DNA from: Bacillota bacterium | GTDB lineage: Bacteria > Bacillota > Limnochordia > Limnochordales > Limnochordaceae | Assembly: GCA_017577405.1 (NCBI GenBank) | Contig: PIUA01000027.1 | Span: 19,347 to 83,346, forward strand | Direction: 5' to 3' | Length of the DNA stretch: 64,000 bases | Notes under the pieces: model-generated | What the model was told of the DNA's origin: nothing | What the model saw: the letters and a program-made list of their open reading frames with translations, nothing else | The model's database searches: none | Shown: positions 43,709-52,015 of the stretch, piece by piece | Numbering within the stretch: the first letter of the stretch is position 1 | How the letters are laid out: the number at the start of each line of letters is the position of its first letter | Program-made: the position numbers and the translations under genes

Positions 43709-44626
43709 ATGTCGGGTGATTTCCAGGCGCTGCTGAACGATGTGGAGAAGACCTTGACCCGTCTTCGCCACGAGATCGGGCGCCTGCAACACCTGATCCT
43801 GACCGATGAGCTGACCGGGCTCTACAACCGCCGGTACCTGGAAGTCCGGCTCGTCGAGGAGCTGAACCGGGCCCAGCGGTACCACCGGTCGTTCAGTCTT
43901 TTGTTTCTCGATTTGGACGATTTCAAATCGGTGAATGAGCGCTTCGGTCATCCGGCGGGGGACCGGTTGCTGGCCGAGTTCGGCCAGGTGCTGCGGGAGA
44001 ACGCCCGGGCCATGGACGTGGTCTTCCGCTACGGGGGCGAGGAGTTCCTTCTCCTCTTGCCCGAGACGGGCCTGGAAGCCGCCCTGGAGGTGGGCCAGCG
44101 CCTCCAGCGCCAGGTGGCCCAGCGGGCGTTCCTCGACGGCTGCCTCACCATCACCTTCAGCGGCGGCGCGGTCAGCTTCCCAGCCGACGGGAGCGATCCG
44201 GAGACTCTGGTGCAACGGGCCGATATCGCCCTGCGGGTGGCGAAGGCCCAAGGGAAGAACCGGATCCTCGCCGCCGCCCGCCTGGGGCCGGAGGCGGCTG
44301 AGGTGGCGGCCGCCTGCCACCGGCCGCCGGAACCGCGCTGGGAGCCCCCGGAGCCGGTCGTCCGGCGTCTGGCCGTTCCGGGCTTCCGCCAGGGGAACCT
44401 CCTGCCCGCCTCATTCTGGAGTGGCGAGGAGCTTTTCCGCGTCCGGGCCCTGGTGGCCCACGAGCCGGCGGAGCCCGATGGGGCGGAGCGGTTTCTCTTC
44501 GAGACGGATCAGGGCCTCCAGCGCTTTGAGCGCCGGGATGGCCAGTGGTACTGGCTGGGCCCCGCGTCGAACGCCCAAGAGGCCAGGTCCCAGTCGGCTC
44601 CCCAGGCCGACGCCCCCCCGCCATGA
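43709..44626 (+). CDS. Diguanylate cyclase (GGDEF) with C-terminal extension
   Basis: 305 residues, ATG 43709. After a 35-residue coiled lead (EKTLTRLRHEIGRLQHLILT) the GGDEF domain is complete: DELTGLYNRRYLEVRLVEEL, LLFLDLDDFKSVNERFGHPAGD, FRYGGEEFLLLLPET (active GGEEF) and RADIALRVAKAQGKNRI. It should make cyclic di-GMP from GTP. No RxxD-type inhibitory site is evident in the usual place. Residues 200-290 form an unrecognised beta-rich domain (VRRLAVPGFRQGNLLPASFW, RFLFETDQGLQRFERRDGQW), followed by a disordered tail. No membrane segment, so cytosolic. Confidence 0.92.
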   Translation: MSGDFQALLNDVEKTLTRLRHEIGRLQHLILTDELTGLYNRRYLEVRLVEELNRAQRYHRSFSLLFLDLDDFKSVNERFGHPAGDRLLAEFGQVLRENARAMDVVFRYGGEEFLLLLPETGLEAALEVGQRLQRQVAQRAFLDGCLTITFSGGAVSFPADGSDPETLVQRADIALRVAKAQGKNRILAAARLGPEAAEVAAACHRPPEPRWEPPEPVVRRLAVPGFRQGNLLPASFWSGEELFRVRALVAHEPAEPDGAERFLFETDQGLQRFERRDGQWYWLGPASNAQEARSQSAPQADAPPP

Positions 44627-44655
44627 CCCGGTTCCCCCAGCGGATGGGGCCGGGC

Positions 44656-44685
44656 TTGACACCCCGAGGAGGCGGTCGGTAGAAT
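44656..44685 (+). promoter_or_regulatory. Sigma-A promoter of the valS T-box transcript
   Basis: Perfect TTGACA, 18-base spacer, TAGAAT at 44680-44685. Transcription should begin near 44692, at the first stem of the T-box. Confidence 0.8.
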
Positions 44686-44691
44686 ATCGCT

Positions 44692-44950
44692 AACCTGGGA
44701 GAGCGGAGAAAGCGAGGACGGGGAGGAGTAGGCGCCGGAAGCGCCCCTAGAGAGGGAGGCTCGTAGGCTGGAAGGCCTCCTGGGTGGTCGGTGCCGAAGG
44801 TCGCCCCTGAGCTGCCGGGTCGAAGCGCGGCGGTAGGCCCGGCCGGTCGCGCCGTTACAGCGATCTGAGCGCCCGCCCAGCGGGGCGGGAAGCAAGGTGG
44901 TACCGCGGAAGGTTGCCCCTTTCGTCCTTGGACGGAAGGGCTTTTTTCTT
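44692..44950 (+). promoter_or_regulatory. Valine T-box riboswitch
   Basis: A leader of about 260 bases before valS. The conserved antiterminator bulge AAGGTGGTACCGCG is at 44894-44907. Upstream are the stem I elements AGAAAGCGAGGACGGGGAGG and GGAGGAGTAG, and the GAAGGTCGCCCCTGAGC region. The codon GTC at 44800-44802, one base after GAAG, is the likely specifier for tRNA-Val. Uncharged tRNA-Val would stabilise the antiterminator and allow valS transcription. Confidence 0.92.
44915..44947 (+). terminator. Intrinsic terminator of the T-box
   Basis: Stem of about 12 pairs (GCCCCTTTCGTCC with GGACGGAAGGGC, one bulged C) followed by TTTTTT. It starts eight bases past the antiterminator sequence and competes with it. 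Confidence 0.85.
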
Positions 44951-44966
44951 GTGAGGAGTGGATGGT

Positions 44967-47777
44967 ATGGCGACGCACGGTGCCCAATCCAAGACGACCA
45001 GCGGTGAGGAGCCGCTGGCCGCGAACCAGACCGAGGCCGGTCCGGCGGCCATGCCCCACCGGTACGACCCCCGCCAGGCGGAGGAGCGCTGGACCCGCTG
45101 GTGGGAGGAGAACCGGGTCTTCCATGCCCGGGTCGACAGCGACAAGCCCCGGTTCTCCATGGTCATCCCCCCGCCCAACGTGACGGGGGTGCTCCACGTG
45201 GGCCACGCCCTGGACCAGACCCTGCAGGACATCTTCGCCCGGTGGCACCGGATGCAGGGGAAGGAGACCCTATGGCTGCCGGGGACGGACCACGCGGGCA
45301 TCGCCACCCAGGTGCGGGTGGAGGAGGAGCTGGCCAAGGAAGGGCTCAGCCGGCATGATCTGGGCCGGGAGGCCTTTGTGGAGCGGGTCTGGCAGTGGAA
45401 GCACCACTACGGCGGGCGGATCCTCGAGCAGTTGAAGGGCCTGGGCGCCTCGTGCGACTGGGAGCGGGAGCGCTTCACCATGGATGAGGGCTGCTCCCGG
45501 GCGGTGCGCCACGTCTTCGTCCACCTTTACCGGAAGGGCTTGATCTACCAGGGGGACTACATCGTCCACTGGTGCCCCCGGTGCCAGACCACCCTCTCGG
45601 ACATCGAGGTGGAGCACGAGGAGGAAGAGGGGCGCCTCTGGACCCTCCGCTACCCGGCGGCCGAAGGGGAGGGGGAGATCCGGGTGGCGACCACCCGGCC
45701 CGAGACCATGCTGGGCGATACCGCGGTGGCCGTCCACCCCGAGGATGAGCGGTACCGCGCCTGGATCGGCCGGCGGGTGCGGCTGCCCTTGATGGACCGG
45801 GAGATCCCGGTGGTGGCCGACGAGGCGGTGGATCCCGCTTTCGGGACGGGCGCGGTCAAGGTGACGCCGGCCCACGACCCGACGGACTTTGAGATCGGCC
45901 AGCGGCACAACCTGCCCCAGATCCAGGTGATCGGCCAGGATGCCCGCATGACCGCCGAGGCGGGCCGCTTCCAAGGCCTTACCCGGGAGGAGGCCCGGCA
46001 GGCGGTGCTGGAGGCCCTGCGGGCGGGCGGCTTCCTGGTGGGCGAGGAGCCCCTCCGCCATGCCCCAGGCCGCTGCTACCGGTGCGGCACGGTGGTGGAG
46101 CCGCTGGTCTCCCGCCAGTGGTTCGTCCGCATGAAGCCCCTGGCCGAGCCGGCCATCCGGGCGGTGGAGGAAGGCCGGGTCCGCTTCGTGCCCGAGCACT
46201 TTACCCGCATGTACCTCCACTGGATGCGGAACGTCCGGGATTGGTGCATCTCCCGCCAGCTGTGGTGGGGCCACCGCATCCCTGTGTGGACCTGCCAGGC
46301 CTGTGGCACCCAGAGCGCGTCCGAGGAGGATCTGGTCCGCTGCCCCGAGTGTGGGTCGGAGCGGCTGGAGCAGGATCCGGACGTGCTGGACACCTGGTTC
46401 AGCTCGGCCCTCTGGCCCTTCGCCACCCTGGGCTGGCCCGACGACACCCCGGACCTGCGCCGCTTCTACCCGACGGACCTCTTGGTGACGGGCTACGAGA
46501 TCATCTTCTTCTGGGTGGCCCGGATGATCATGATGGGGATCGAGTTCATGGGCGAGCCTCCCTTCCCCACCGTGCTCATCCACGGCATCGTCCGGGACAG
46601 CCTGGGCCGGAAGATGAGCAAGTCCCTGGGGAACGGTGTGGACCCCATGGAGGTCATCGCCGAGTACGGGGCCGACGCGCTCCGGTTCAGCCTGGTCCAG
46701 GGGGTGGGGCCCGGTAACGACCTCCGCTTCCGCACCGATCGGGTGGAGTCGGCCCGGAACTTCGCCAACAAGGTCTGGAACGCGTCGCGCTTTGCCATCT
46801 TGAACCTGGCCGATGCCGACCGGGCGGCCCTGGAAGCCCTGGCCGGGTCGCCTGACGGCCTGCAGGCCTGGAAGGAGCGGGAGGCCCTCACCTTGGCCGA
46901 CCGCTGGATTCTGTCCCGGTACCAGTGGGCGGCTTCCGAGGTCCACCGGCTCTTGGAGCGGTTCGACCCGGGTGAGGCGGCCCAGGTCCTCTACGAGTTT
47001 ATCTGGAGCGACCTGTGCGATGCCTACATTGAGCTGGTCAAGCCCCGGCTCTACCAGGGGGGCGATGATCCGGAGAGCGAGGCGGCCCGCCAGCGCCGGG
47101 CTGCCCAGGCCACCCTCTTCGCGGTCCTGGACGGAAGCCTCCGCCTCCTCCACCCCTTCATGCCCTACCTGACCGAGGAGATCTGGCAGCGCCTGCCTGT
47201 CCATGGCCCCACCTTGGCCCGGGCGGCCTGGCCCCGGCCCCAGGGCCTGGAGGATCCCGAGGCGGAGAAGCAGGTGGGCCGGGTGCTGGAGGTGATCCGG
47301 GCCATCCGGAACCTCCGGGCAGAGCGGGGCGTGGAGCCTTCCCGGAGAGTGACGGCCGTCCTTCGGGCGGAGCCCGCCCTTCTGGAGGCCCTTCAGGCTA
47401 TGGAGCGGGAGATCCGCGCCTTGGCCCGGCTGGAGCGGCTGGAGCTGGTGGCGCCCGGCGGCGCGGTGCCCGAGCGGGAGGCGGCGGTCACCGCGGTGGC
47501 GGGCGGGGTGGAGATCTACCTCCCCCTGGCGGGTCTGGTCGATCTGGAGAAGGAGCGGGCCCGCCTGGAGAAGGAGCTGGCCGCCGCCCGGGAGGAGGCC
47601 GCCCGGGCCCGGGCCCTCTTGGAGCGACCCGGCTTCAAGGAGAAGGCGCCGGCCCACGTGGTCCAGCAGCAGGAGGCCCGCCTGGCCGAGGCGGAGGCCA
47701 AGGAGGCCAAGCTGCTTGACCAGCTGGCCGCCCTGGAGCGGGCGGGCGCGGGTGGGAACGGCGCCCATGGGGCATGA
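44967..47777 (+). CDS. valS: Valyl-tRNA synthetase
   Basis: 936 residues from ATG 44967 with GAGGAG eight bases upstream; a GTG at 44958 is inside the ribosome-binding site. Class Ia synthetase: PPPNVTGVLHVGHALDQTLQ (HIGH as HVGH), TRPETMLGDTAVAVHPED of the editing domain, RQLWWGHRIPVW, DVLDTWFSSALWPF and the KMSKS loop GRKMSKSLGNGVDP. The anticodon-binding domain and the C-terminal coiled coil typical of ValS (EKERARLEKELAAAREEAAR) are complete. Controlled by the T-box in front of it. Confidence 0.98.
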   Translation: MATHGAQSKTTSGEEPLAANQTEAGPAAMPHRYDPRQAEERWTRWWEENRVFHARVDSDKPRFSMVIPPPNVTGVLHVGHALDQTLQDIFARWHRMQGKETLWLPGTDHAGIATQVRVEEELAKEGLSRHDLGREAFVERVWQWKHHYGGRILEQLKGLGASCDWERERFTMDEGCSRAVRHVFVHLYRKGLIYQGDYIVHWCPRCQTTLSDIEVEHEEEEGRLWTLRYPAAEGEGEIRVATTRPETMLGDTAVAVHPEDERYRAWIGRRVRLPLMDREIPVVADEAVDPAFGTGAVKVTPAHDPTDFEIGQRHNLPQIQVIGQDARMTAEAGRFQGLTREEARQAVLEALRAGGFLVGEEPLRHAPGRCYRCGTVVEPLVSRQWFVRMKPLAEPAIRAVEEGRVRFVPEHFTRMYLHWMRNVRDWCISRQLWWGHRIPVWTCQACGTQSASEEDLVRCPECGSERLEQDPDVLDTWFSSALWPFATLGWPDDTPDLRRFYPTDLLVTGYEIIFFWVARMIMMGIEFMGEPPFPTVLIHGIVRDSLGRKMSKSLGNGVDPMEVIAEYGADALRFSLVQGVGPGNDLRFRTDRVESARNFANKVWNASRFAILNLADADRAALEALAGSPDGLQAWKEREALTLADRWILSRYQWAASEVHRLLERFDPGEAAQVLYEFIWSDLCDAYIELVKPRLYQGGDDPESEAARQRRAAQATLFAVLDGSLRLLHPFMPYLTEEIWQRLPVHGPTLARAAWPRPQGLEDPEAEKQVGRVLEVIRAIRNLRAERGVEPSRRVTAVLRAEPALLEALQAMEREIRALARLERLELVAPGGAVPEREAAVTAVAGGVEIYLPLAGLVDLEKERARLEKELAAAREEAARARALLERPGFKEKAPAHVVQQQEARLAEAEAKEAKLLDQLAALERAGAGGNGAHGA

Positions 47778-49185
47778 ACCGGTGGCGGAGACCGGGCCGG
47801 CGGCCCAGGCCTTGGCCTACCTGGCCGACCTGGCCCGGTTCGGTTCCCGGCCGGGGCTGGAGCGGATCGCCTTCCTGGCCCAGGGCCTGGGCGAGCCCCA
47901 GCGGGCCTTCCGGAGCATCCATGTGGCGGGGACCAACGGCAAGGGCTCGACGGCTGCGGCCATCGCGGCCGCCTTGCAGGCCGCGGGCTTCCGGGTGGGG
48001 CTGTACACCTCGCCCCACCTGGTCCGCTTCCACGAACGGATCCGGGTGAACGGCCAGCCCATCAGCGATGAGGCGCTGGCCGAGGGGGTGGAGCGGGTCC
48101 GCCCCCTGGCCGAGCGAGCGGCCGCCACCCCGGAGGTGGGCCGACCCACCCAGTTTGAGGTGGCGACGGCCATCGCCTTCGACCACTTCGCCCGCCAGGG
48201 GGTGGCGTGGGCGGTCCTGGAGACGGGCTTGGGCGGCCGCTGGGACGCCACCAACCTGGTGGTGCCGGAGCTGGCCGTGATCACCCCCATCGGCCACGAT
48301 CACATGGAGGTCCTCGGGGGCAGCCTGGCCGCCATCGCGGGGGAGAAGGCGGGGATCATCAAGGCGGACCGGCCGGTGGTTCTGGCCCCCCAGCCGCCCG
48401 AGGCCTTGGAGGTGCTCCTCGCCCAGGCGGAGGCGGTGGGCGCGCCGGTGGTCCGGGTGGTGGAGGGCCGCGGGCCCGGCGCCTTCGCCTACCAGGTGGA
48501 CGACGTGGAGCTGGGGCGGGTCCGCTTCCGCGTGGCGACCCCCTGGGGCAGCACCCACCAGCTCCAGCTGCCCCTGGGTGGGGCCCACCAGGCCCTCAAC
48601 GGCGCGGTGGCCGCCGCCGCGGTGCTCACCCTGGCCGCCCGGCGGGGGGACCCCGAGGGTGGGCAGTCGGTGGCCTGGGAGCGGGAGGCGGTCCGCTGGC
48701 TGGAGGAGGGCTGGCGGGGCTTGCGCTGGCCCGGGCGGTTCGAGATCGTCCCGGGACGGCTCATCCTCGACGGGGCCCACAACCCTGAAGGGGCCCGGGC
48801 GCTGGCCCAGGCCCTGGCTCCCTGCTTCGGCCCCGGGGCCGGGGAGGGGGAGAGGCCTTCCCTCTACCTGGTCTTCAGCTGCATGGAAGACAAGCCGGTG
48901 GATGCCATGCTGGCGGCCTTGGCCCCCCTGGCCGCGGGGGTGGTGGTCACCCAAACGGGGCAGGGCCGCCTGCCTCCGCTGGCGCCCGAACGGATCGCCG
49001 CGGCCGCCCGGGCTCACTGTTCCCAGGTCTGGACCGTCGCCGATCCCGTGGCTGCGCTCCGCCAGGCCCACCGGGTGCGGGGGCCCCGCGACTGGATTTG
49101 CCTTTGCGGCTCCCTCTATCTGGTGGGCGAGGTGAAGGCCCGGCTGGCCTCGGGGGAAAGATGGTTCCACGGCAGGAGCGCCTGA
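47767..49185 (+). CDS. folC: Folylpolyglutamate synthase/dihydrofolate synthase
   Basis: 472 residues from ATG 47767, overlapping valS by 11 bases. Mur-ligase-like: VAGTNGKGSTAAAIAAALQ (P-loop), YTSPHLVRFHERIRVNGQPI, LETGLGGRWDATN, ITPIGHDHMEVLGGSLAAIAGEKAGIIK and ILDGAHNPEGARAL. It adds glutamate to folates in the cytosol. The valS-folC pair is standard in Firmicutes, so the T-box may also influence folC. Confidence 0.96.
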   Translation: MGHEPVAETGPAAQALAYLADLARFGSRPGLERIAFLAQGLGEPQRAFRSIHVAGTNGKGSTAAAIAAALQAAGFRVGLYTSPHLVRFHERIRVNGQPISDEALAEGVERVRPLAERAAATPEVGRPTQFEVATAIAFDHFARQGVAWAVLETGLGGRWDATNLVVPELAVITPIGHDHMEVLGGSLAAIAGEKAGIIKADRPVVLAPQPPEALEVLLAQAEAVGAPVVRVVEGRGPGAFAYQVDDVELGRVRFRVATPWGSTHQLQLPLGGAHQALNGAVAAAAVLTLAARRGDPEGGQSVAWEREAVRWLEEGWRGLRWPGRFEIVPGRLILDGAHNPEGARALAQALAPCFGPGAGEGERPSLYLVFSCMEDKPVDAMLAALAPLAAGVVVTQTGQGRLPPLAPERIAAAARAHCSQVWTVADPVAALRQAHRVRGPRDWICLCGSLYLVGEVKARLASGERWFHGRSA

Positions 49186-49219
49186 CCGGCTAGGGAAGTA
49201 AGAGGCGGGGGGAACAGGC

Positions 49220-49795
49220 ATGAGAGGTGAACGCGACGGGGCGACCCGGCGGGTGCGGCGGCCCAAACGTCGGGGGATTCCCTTCCGCCTGCAGGTGGCC
49301 TTGGTCGGTTTGGTGGCCTTGGCCATCGGATACGGCCTGGGCTACTACCTGATCTCGCTGTTGACCATGCCCCAGCCGTCGGTGGGGGAGACCCTGGTCT
49401 CTTCACCGCCGCCGCCATCCTCGGTGGCCGTCAGCAGTCCGGCCACCACGCCCGCGGCCCGGACTCAGGAGCGGCCCGCCTCAACCACCTCTTCCTCGAG
49501 TGCCCCGTCGTCGAGCGCCCCGGCCCCGGCGCCGGCCTCGTCGGCGCCGTCCAGCGGGAGCGGAGAGAGCTCCGGCGGCCTCTACCGGGTGCAGGTCGGG
49601 GCTTTCATGGATCGGGACCGGGCCCAAGCGCTGGTGGAGCAGCTGCAGGCCCAGGGCTTCGAGGCCAGCATCACATCGGGCCCGCCCTACCGGGTCCAGG
49701 CGGGCGCCTTCCGCAGCGAGGCGGGGGCGGCCGCCCGTCTGGAGGCCCTGCGCGCGGCGGGCTACCCGGACGCGTTCATCCAGCGATCGCCATGA
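49220..49795 (+). CDS. Membrane-anchored SPOR-domain protein
   Basis: 191 residues, ATG 49220. A basic N-terminus (RRVRRPKRRG) precedes one membrane span (VALVGLVALAIGYGLGYYLI, about 27-47), then a low-complexity Ser/Pro/Ala linker to residue 120. The C-terminal SPOR fold (LYRVQVGAFMDRDRAQALVEQL, YRVQAGAFRSEAGAAARLEAL) binds denuded glycan strands at division or sporulation septa. It overlaps the SpoIID-like gene by four bases, so a peptidoglycan-targeted pair is likely. Confidence 0.88.
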   Translation: MRGERDGATRRVRRPKRRGIPFRLQVALVGLVALAIGYGLGYYLISLLTMPQPSVGETLVSSPPPPSSVAVSSPATTPAARTQERPASTTSSSSAPSSSAPAPAPASSAPSSGSGESSGGLYRVQVGAFMDRDRAQALVEQLQAQGFEASITSGPPYRVQAGAFRSEAGAAARLEALRAAGYPDAFIQRSP

Positions 49796-50790
49796 GCCGC
49801 CTGGCCAACACCACCGTCCGCCTGCGAGCGGCCGCCCGCCGGGCCTCCCGGTCGGTCTACGGGTGGGTGGCCCTGGCCGGCCTCCTGCTGGGCCTGGGGC
49901 TGGCCGTCTTCACCGCGCTCTGGCCGCCCCTGCCACCCTTGGAGGGACCGCCGGTCGCCCTCTGGCGGAGCGACCTGGGCCAGGTGGAGGCCATCCCCCT
50001 GGAGCTTTACGTGGCCGGGGTGGTGGCCGCGGAGATGCCCGTCACCTTCCATCCTGAGGCGCTGAAGGCCCAGGCCGTCGCCGCCCGGACCCTGGCGGTG
50101 CGGAGCCTCGTCCAACCCAGGGCCACCGACGGGACGGCCCTGACCGACCAGGCCTCCCGGGACCAGGCGTGGAGCTCCCAGGAGGCGTTGCGGCGCCGCT
50201 GGGGCTGGTGGCGGTATCCCTTCGCCTGGCGGAAGATCGCCGAGGCGGTCCTGGCGACCGAGGGCGAGATCCTCACCTACCAGGGCGAGCCCATCTTTGC
50301 CGCGTACCACTCCACCAGCGGCGGCCAGACCGAGGCGTCGGAGAACGTCTGGCGGGAGGCGCTGCCGTACCTGGTCAGCCTTTACGACCCCTACGGCGCC
50401 CGGGGCCCCTACGCCCAGACGGAGCGGTTCATCGATCGGGCCCAACTGGCGGGCCGCCTGGGTCCCTTGGAGTGGCGGGGCGAGGAGCCGCCGCTCTTCG
50501 TGCTGAGCCGGTACCCCTCGGGCCGGGTGGAACGGGTCCAGTACGGCTCTCGGATCTACACGGGACGCCAGATCCGGGAGGCCCTGGGCTTGCCCTCGAC
50601 GTGGTTCGAGGTGATCTGGGAGGGGAACGGCGCCCGATTCCTGCTGCGGGGCTACGGGCACGGCGTGGGCATGTCCCAGTACGGGGCGGACGGGCTGGCC
50701 CGGGCCGGCCGGACCTATCGGGAGATCCTGGCCCACTACTATCCGGGAACGGTGCTCACCACCTGGCCGGGCGACGGAGGGGGCCGGTGA
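49792..50790 (+). CDS. spoIID: SpoIID/LytB-type peptidoglycan lytic protein
   Basis: 332 residues, ATGA overlap with the SPOR gene. One N-terminal span (GWVALAGLLLGLGLAVFTAL). The SpoIID domain then shows IPLELYVAGVVAAEMP (catalytic Glu), HPEALKAQAVAARTLAVRS, AAYHSTSGGQTEASENVW and the C-terminal GYGHGVGMSQYGADGLARAG and HYYPGT. SpoIID is the lytic transglycosylase of forespore engulfment; related proteins act in growth. A 40-residue insert (WSSQEALRRRWGWWRYPFAW) near residue 125 is more hydrophobic than usual. Confidence 0.9.
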   Translation: MSRLANTTVRLRAAARRASRSVYGWVALAGLLLGLGLAVFTALWPPLPPLEGPPVALWRSDLGQVEAIPLELYVAGVVAAEMPVTFHPEALKAQAVAARTLAVRSLVQPRATDGTALTDQASRDQAWSSQEALRRRWGWWRYPFAWRKIAEAVLATEGEILTYQGEPIFAAYHSTSGGQTEASENVWREALPYLVSLYDPYGARGPYAQTERFIDRAQLAGRLGPLEWRGEEPPLFVLSRYPSGRVERVQYGSRIYTGRQIREALGLPSTWFEVIWEGNGARFLLRGYGHGVGMSQYGADGLARAGRTYREILAHYYPGTVLTTWPGDGGGR

Positions 50791-50800
50791 CGGGGGTCCA

Positions 50801-50829
50801 TTGACGGGCCGGGGGACCGGCCGTATGAT
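50801..50829 (+). promoter_or_regulatory. Sigma-A promoter of the cobalamin-transport transcript
   Basis: TTGACG, 17-base spacer, TATGAT at 50824-50829. The predicted start near 50836 lies just before the riboswitch. Confidence 0.8.
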
Positions 50830-50846
50830 GGACAAGAGCATGGAAG

Positions 50847-51009
50847 ACGGGCGCGGGGTGCCGCCCTCCGGGGCGGAGAATAGGGAATCGGGTGGGAATC
50901 CCGAGCGGCCCCGCCACTGTGACCGGGGAGCCCCCCTCGACAGACCACCTGGCTGGAGCTGGGGAAGGTGAGGGCTGGCGATGATCCGGGAGCCAGGAGA
51001 CCTGCCACG
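50847..51009 (+). promoter_or_regulatory. Cobalamin (B12) riboswitch
   Basis: The B12-box GCCACTGTGAC is at 50913-50923, flanked by the conserved AATAGGGAA, GGTGGGAATCCCGAGCGGCCCC and, at the 3' side, GATCCGGGAGCCAGGAGACCTGCC-type elements around 50980-51005. A terminator follows. Binding of adenosylcobalamin would shut off the ABC transporter downstream. GGGGGAACC at 51039-51047 can pair with GGTTCC at 51074-51079 as an alternative fold. Confidence 0.92.
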
Positions 51010-51083
51010 CGCCCATCAGACGACGCCCTCCGAGGGATGGGGGAACCGTCTGAGCCGGATCCCGTCGGGCCCTGGTTCCTTCC

Positions 51084-51105
51084 CCCGGCTTGCAGGCCGG
51101 GTTTT
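51084..51105 (+). terminator. Terminator of the cobalamin riboswitch
   Basis: Six-pair stem CCCGGC / GCCGGG with a six-base loop, followed by TTTT, between the aptamer and the transporter genes. Confidence 0.75.
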
Positions 51106-51136
51106 CTCTTGAGGGCGCGCGGAAAGAGGGATCCCG

Positions 51137-52015
51137 GTGCGCCAGACCTTCCAGGACCAACGCCTCACGCCCGACCGGCCGCTCGTGGCCATCCGCCGGC
51201 TGACCGCCGGGTACGGCGGCACCACCGTCTTACACGACCTCTCCCTGGTCGTCCAGCGGGGCGAGTTGGTGGCCCTCATCGGTCCCAACGGTTCAGGCAA
51301 GTCCACCCTCTTGCGGGCCATCACCGGGCGCCTCCCCTCCTGGGGTGGCGAGATCCACCTGTGGGGCCGGCCCTTGGCCCAGTGGTCCGTTCCCGCGCTG
51401 GCCCGCCGGGTGGCGGTGGTCGCCCAGGAAGAGCCGGCGCCGTTCGCCCTTCCGGTGGAACAGGTGGTCGCCATGGGCCGGACGCCCCACCTGGGGCGCT
51501 TCCAGCGGGAAGGGCCCGCCGATCGCCGGAAGGTCCGGGAGGCGATGGGCCGGGCGGGGGTAGTCCACCTGGCGGGACGGCCCTTCAACCAGCTCTCCGC
51601 GGGCGAGCGCCAGCGGGTGGTCCTGGCCCGGGCCCTGGCCCAGGAGCCCCAGCTCCTCCTCCTGGATGAGCCCACGAGCCACTTGGACATCGGCCACCAG
51701 GTGGAGGTTTTGGACCTCTTGGCCCGCCTCTGCCGGGAGGAAGGGGTGACGGTGGTGGCCGTCCTCCACGACCTGAACCTGGCCAGCCTTTACGCCCCCC
51801 GCCTGGTCCTCCTGGCCGGGGGCCGGGTGGTGGCCGATGGCCCGCCGGCCCAGGTGCTGGCCGTTCCCATCCTGGAAGCAGTCTACGGAACCCGGGTGAT
51901 GTTGGGCCGTCATCCGGCGGTGGAGACCCCGGCCGTCCACCTCCTCCCGCTGGAAGGCGGCGAGGCGGGCGGCACCGTCCAGGCCCCTGGGGCCGCCCAG
52001 GAGGGAACGGCGTGA
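51137..52015 (+). CDS. btuD: Cobalamin/iron-complex ABC transporter ATP-binding protein
   Basis: 292 residues, GTG after AAAGAGGG. A FecE/BtuD-type ATPase: LIGPNGSGKSTLLRAITG (Walker A), NQLSAGERQRVVLARALAQEP (signature loop), LLLLDEPTSHLDIGHQ (Walker B and D loop) and VLHDLNLASLYAPR (switch His). The cobalamin riboswitch upstream makes B12 the likely substrate; the family alone would also allow siderophores. The last 30 residues are a Gly-rich tail. It overlaps the permease by four bases. Confidence 0.93.
   Translation: MRQTFQDQRLTPDRPLVAIRRLTAGYGGTTVLHDLSLVVQRGELVALIGPNGSGKSTLLRAITGRLPSWGGEIHLWGRPLAQWSVPALARRVAVVAQEEPAPFALPVEQVVAMGRTPHLGRFQREGPADRRKVREAMGRAGVVHLAGRPFNQLSAGERQRVVLARALAQEPQLLLLDEPTSHLDIGHQVEVLDLLARLCREEGVTVVAVLHDLNLASLYAPRLVLLAGGRVVADGPPAQVLAVPILEAVYGTRVMLGRHPAVETPAVHLLPLEGGEAGGTVQAPGAAQEGTA

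Noticed and set aside
45270..47768. An 832-codon minus-strand frame opposite valS
   Set aside because: Antisense shadow caused by high GC; valS is unmistakable.
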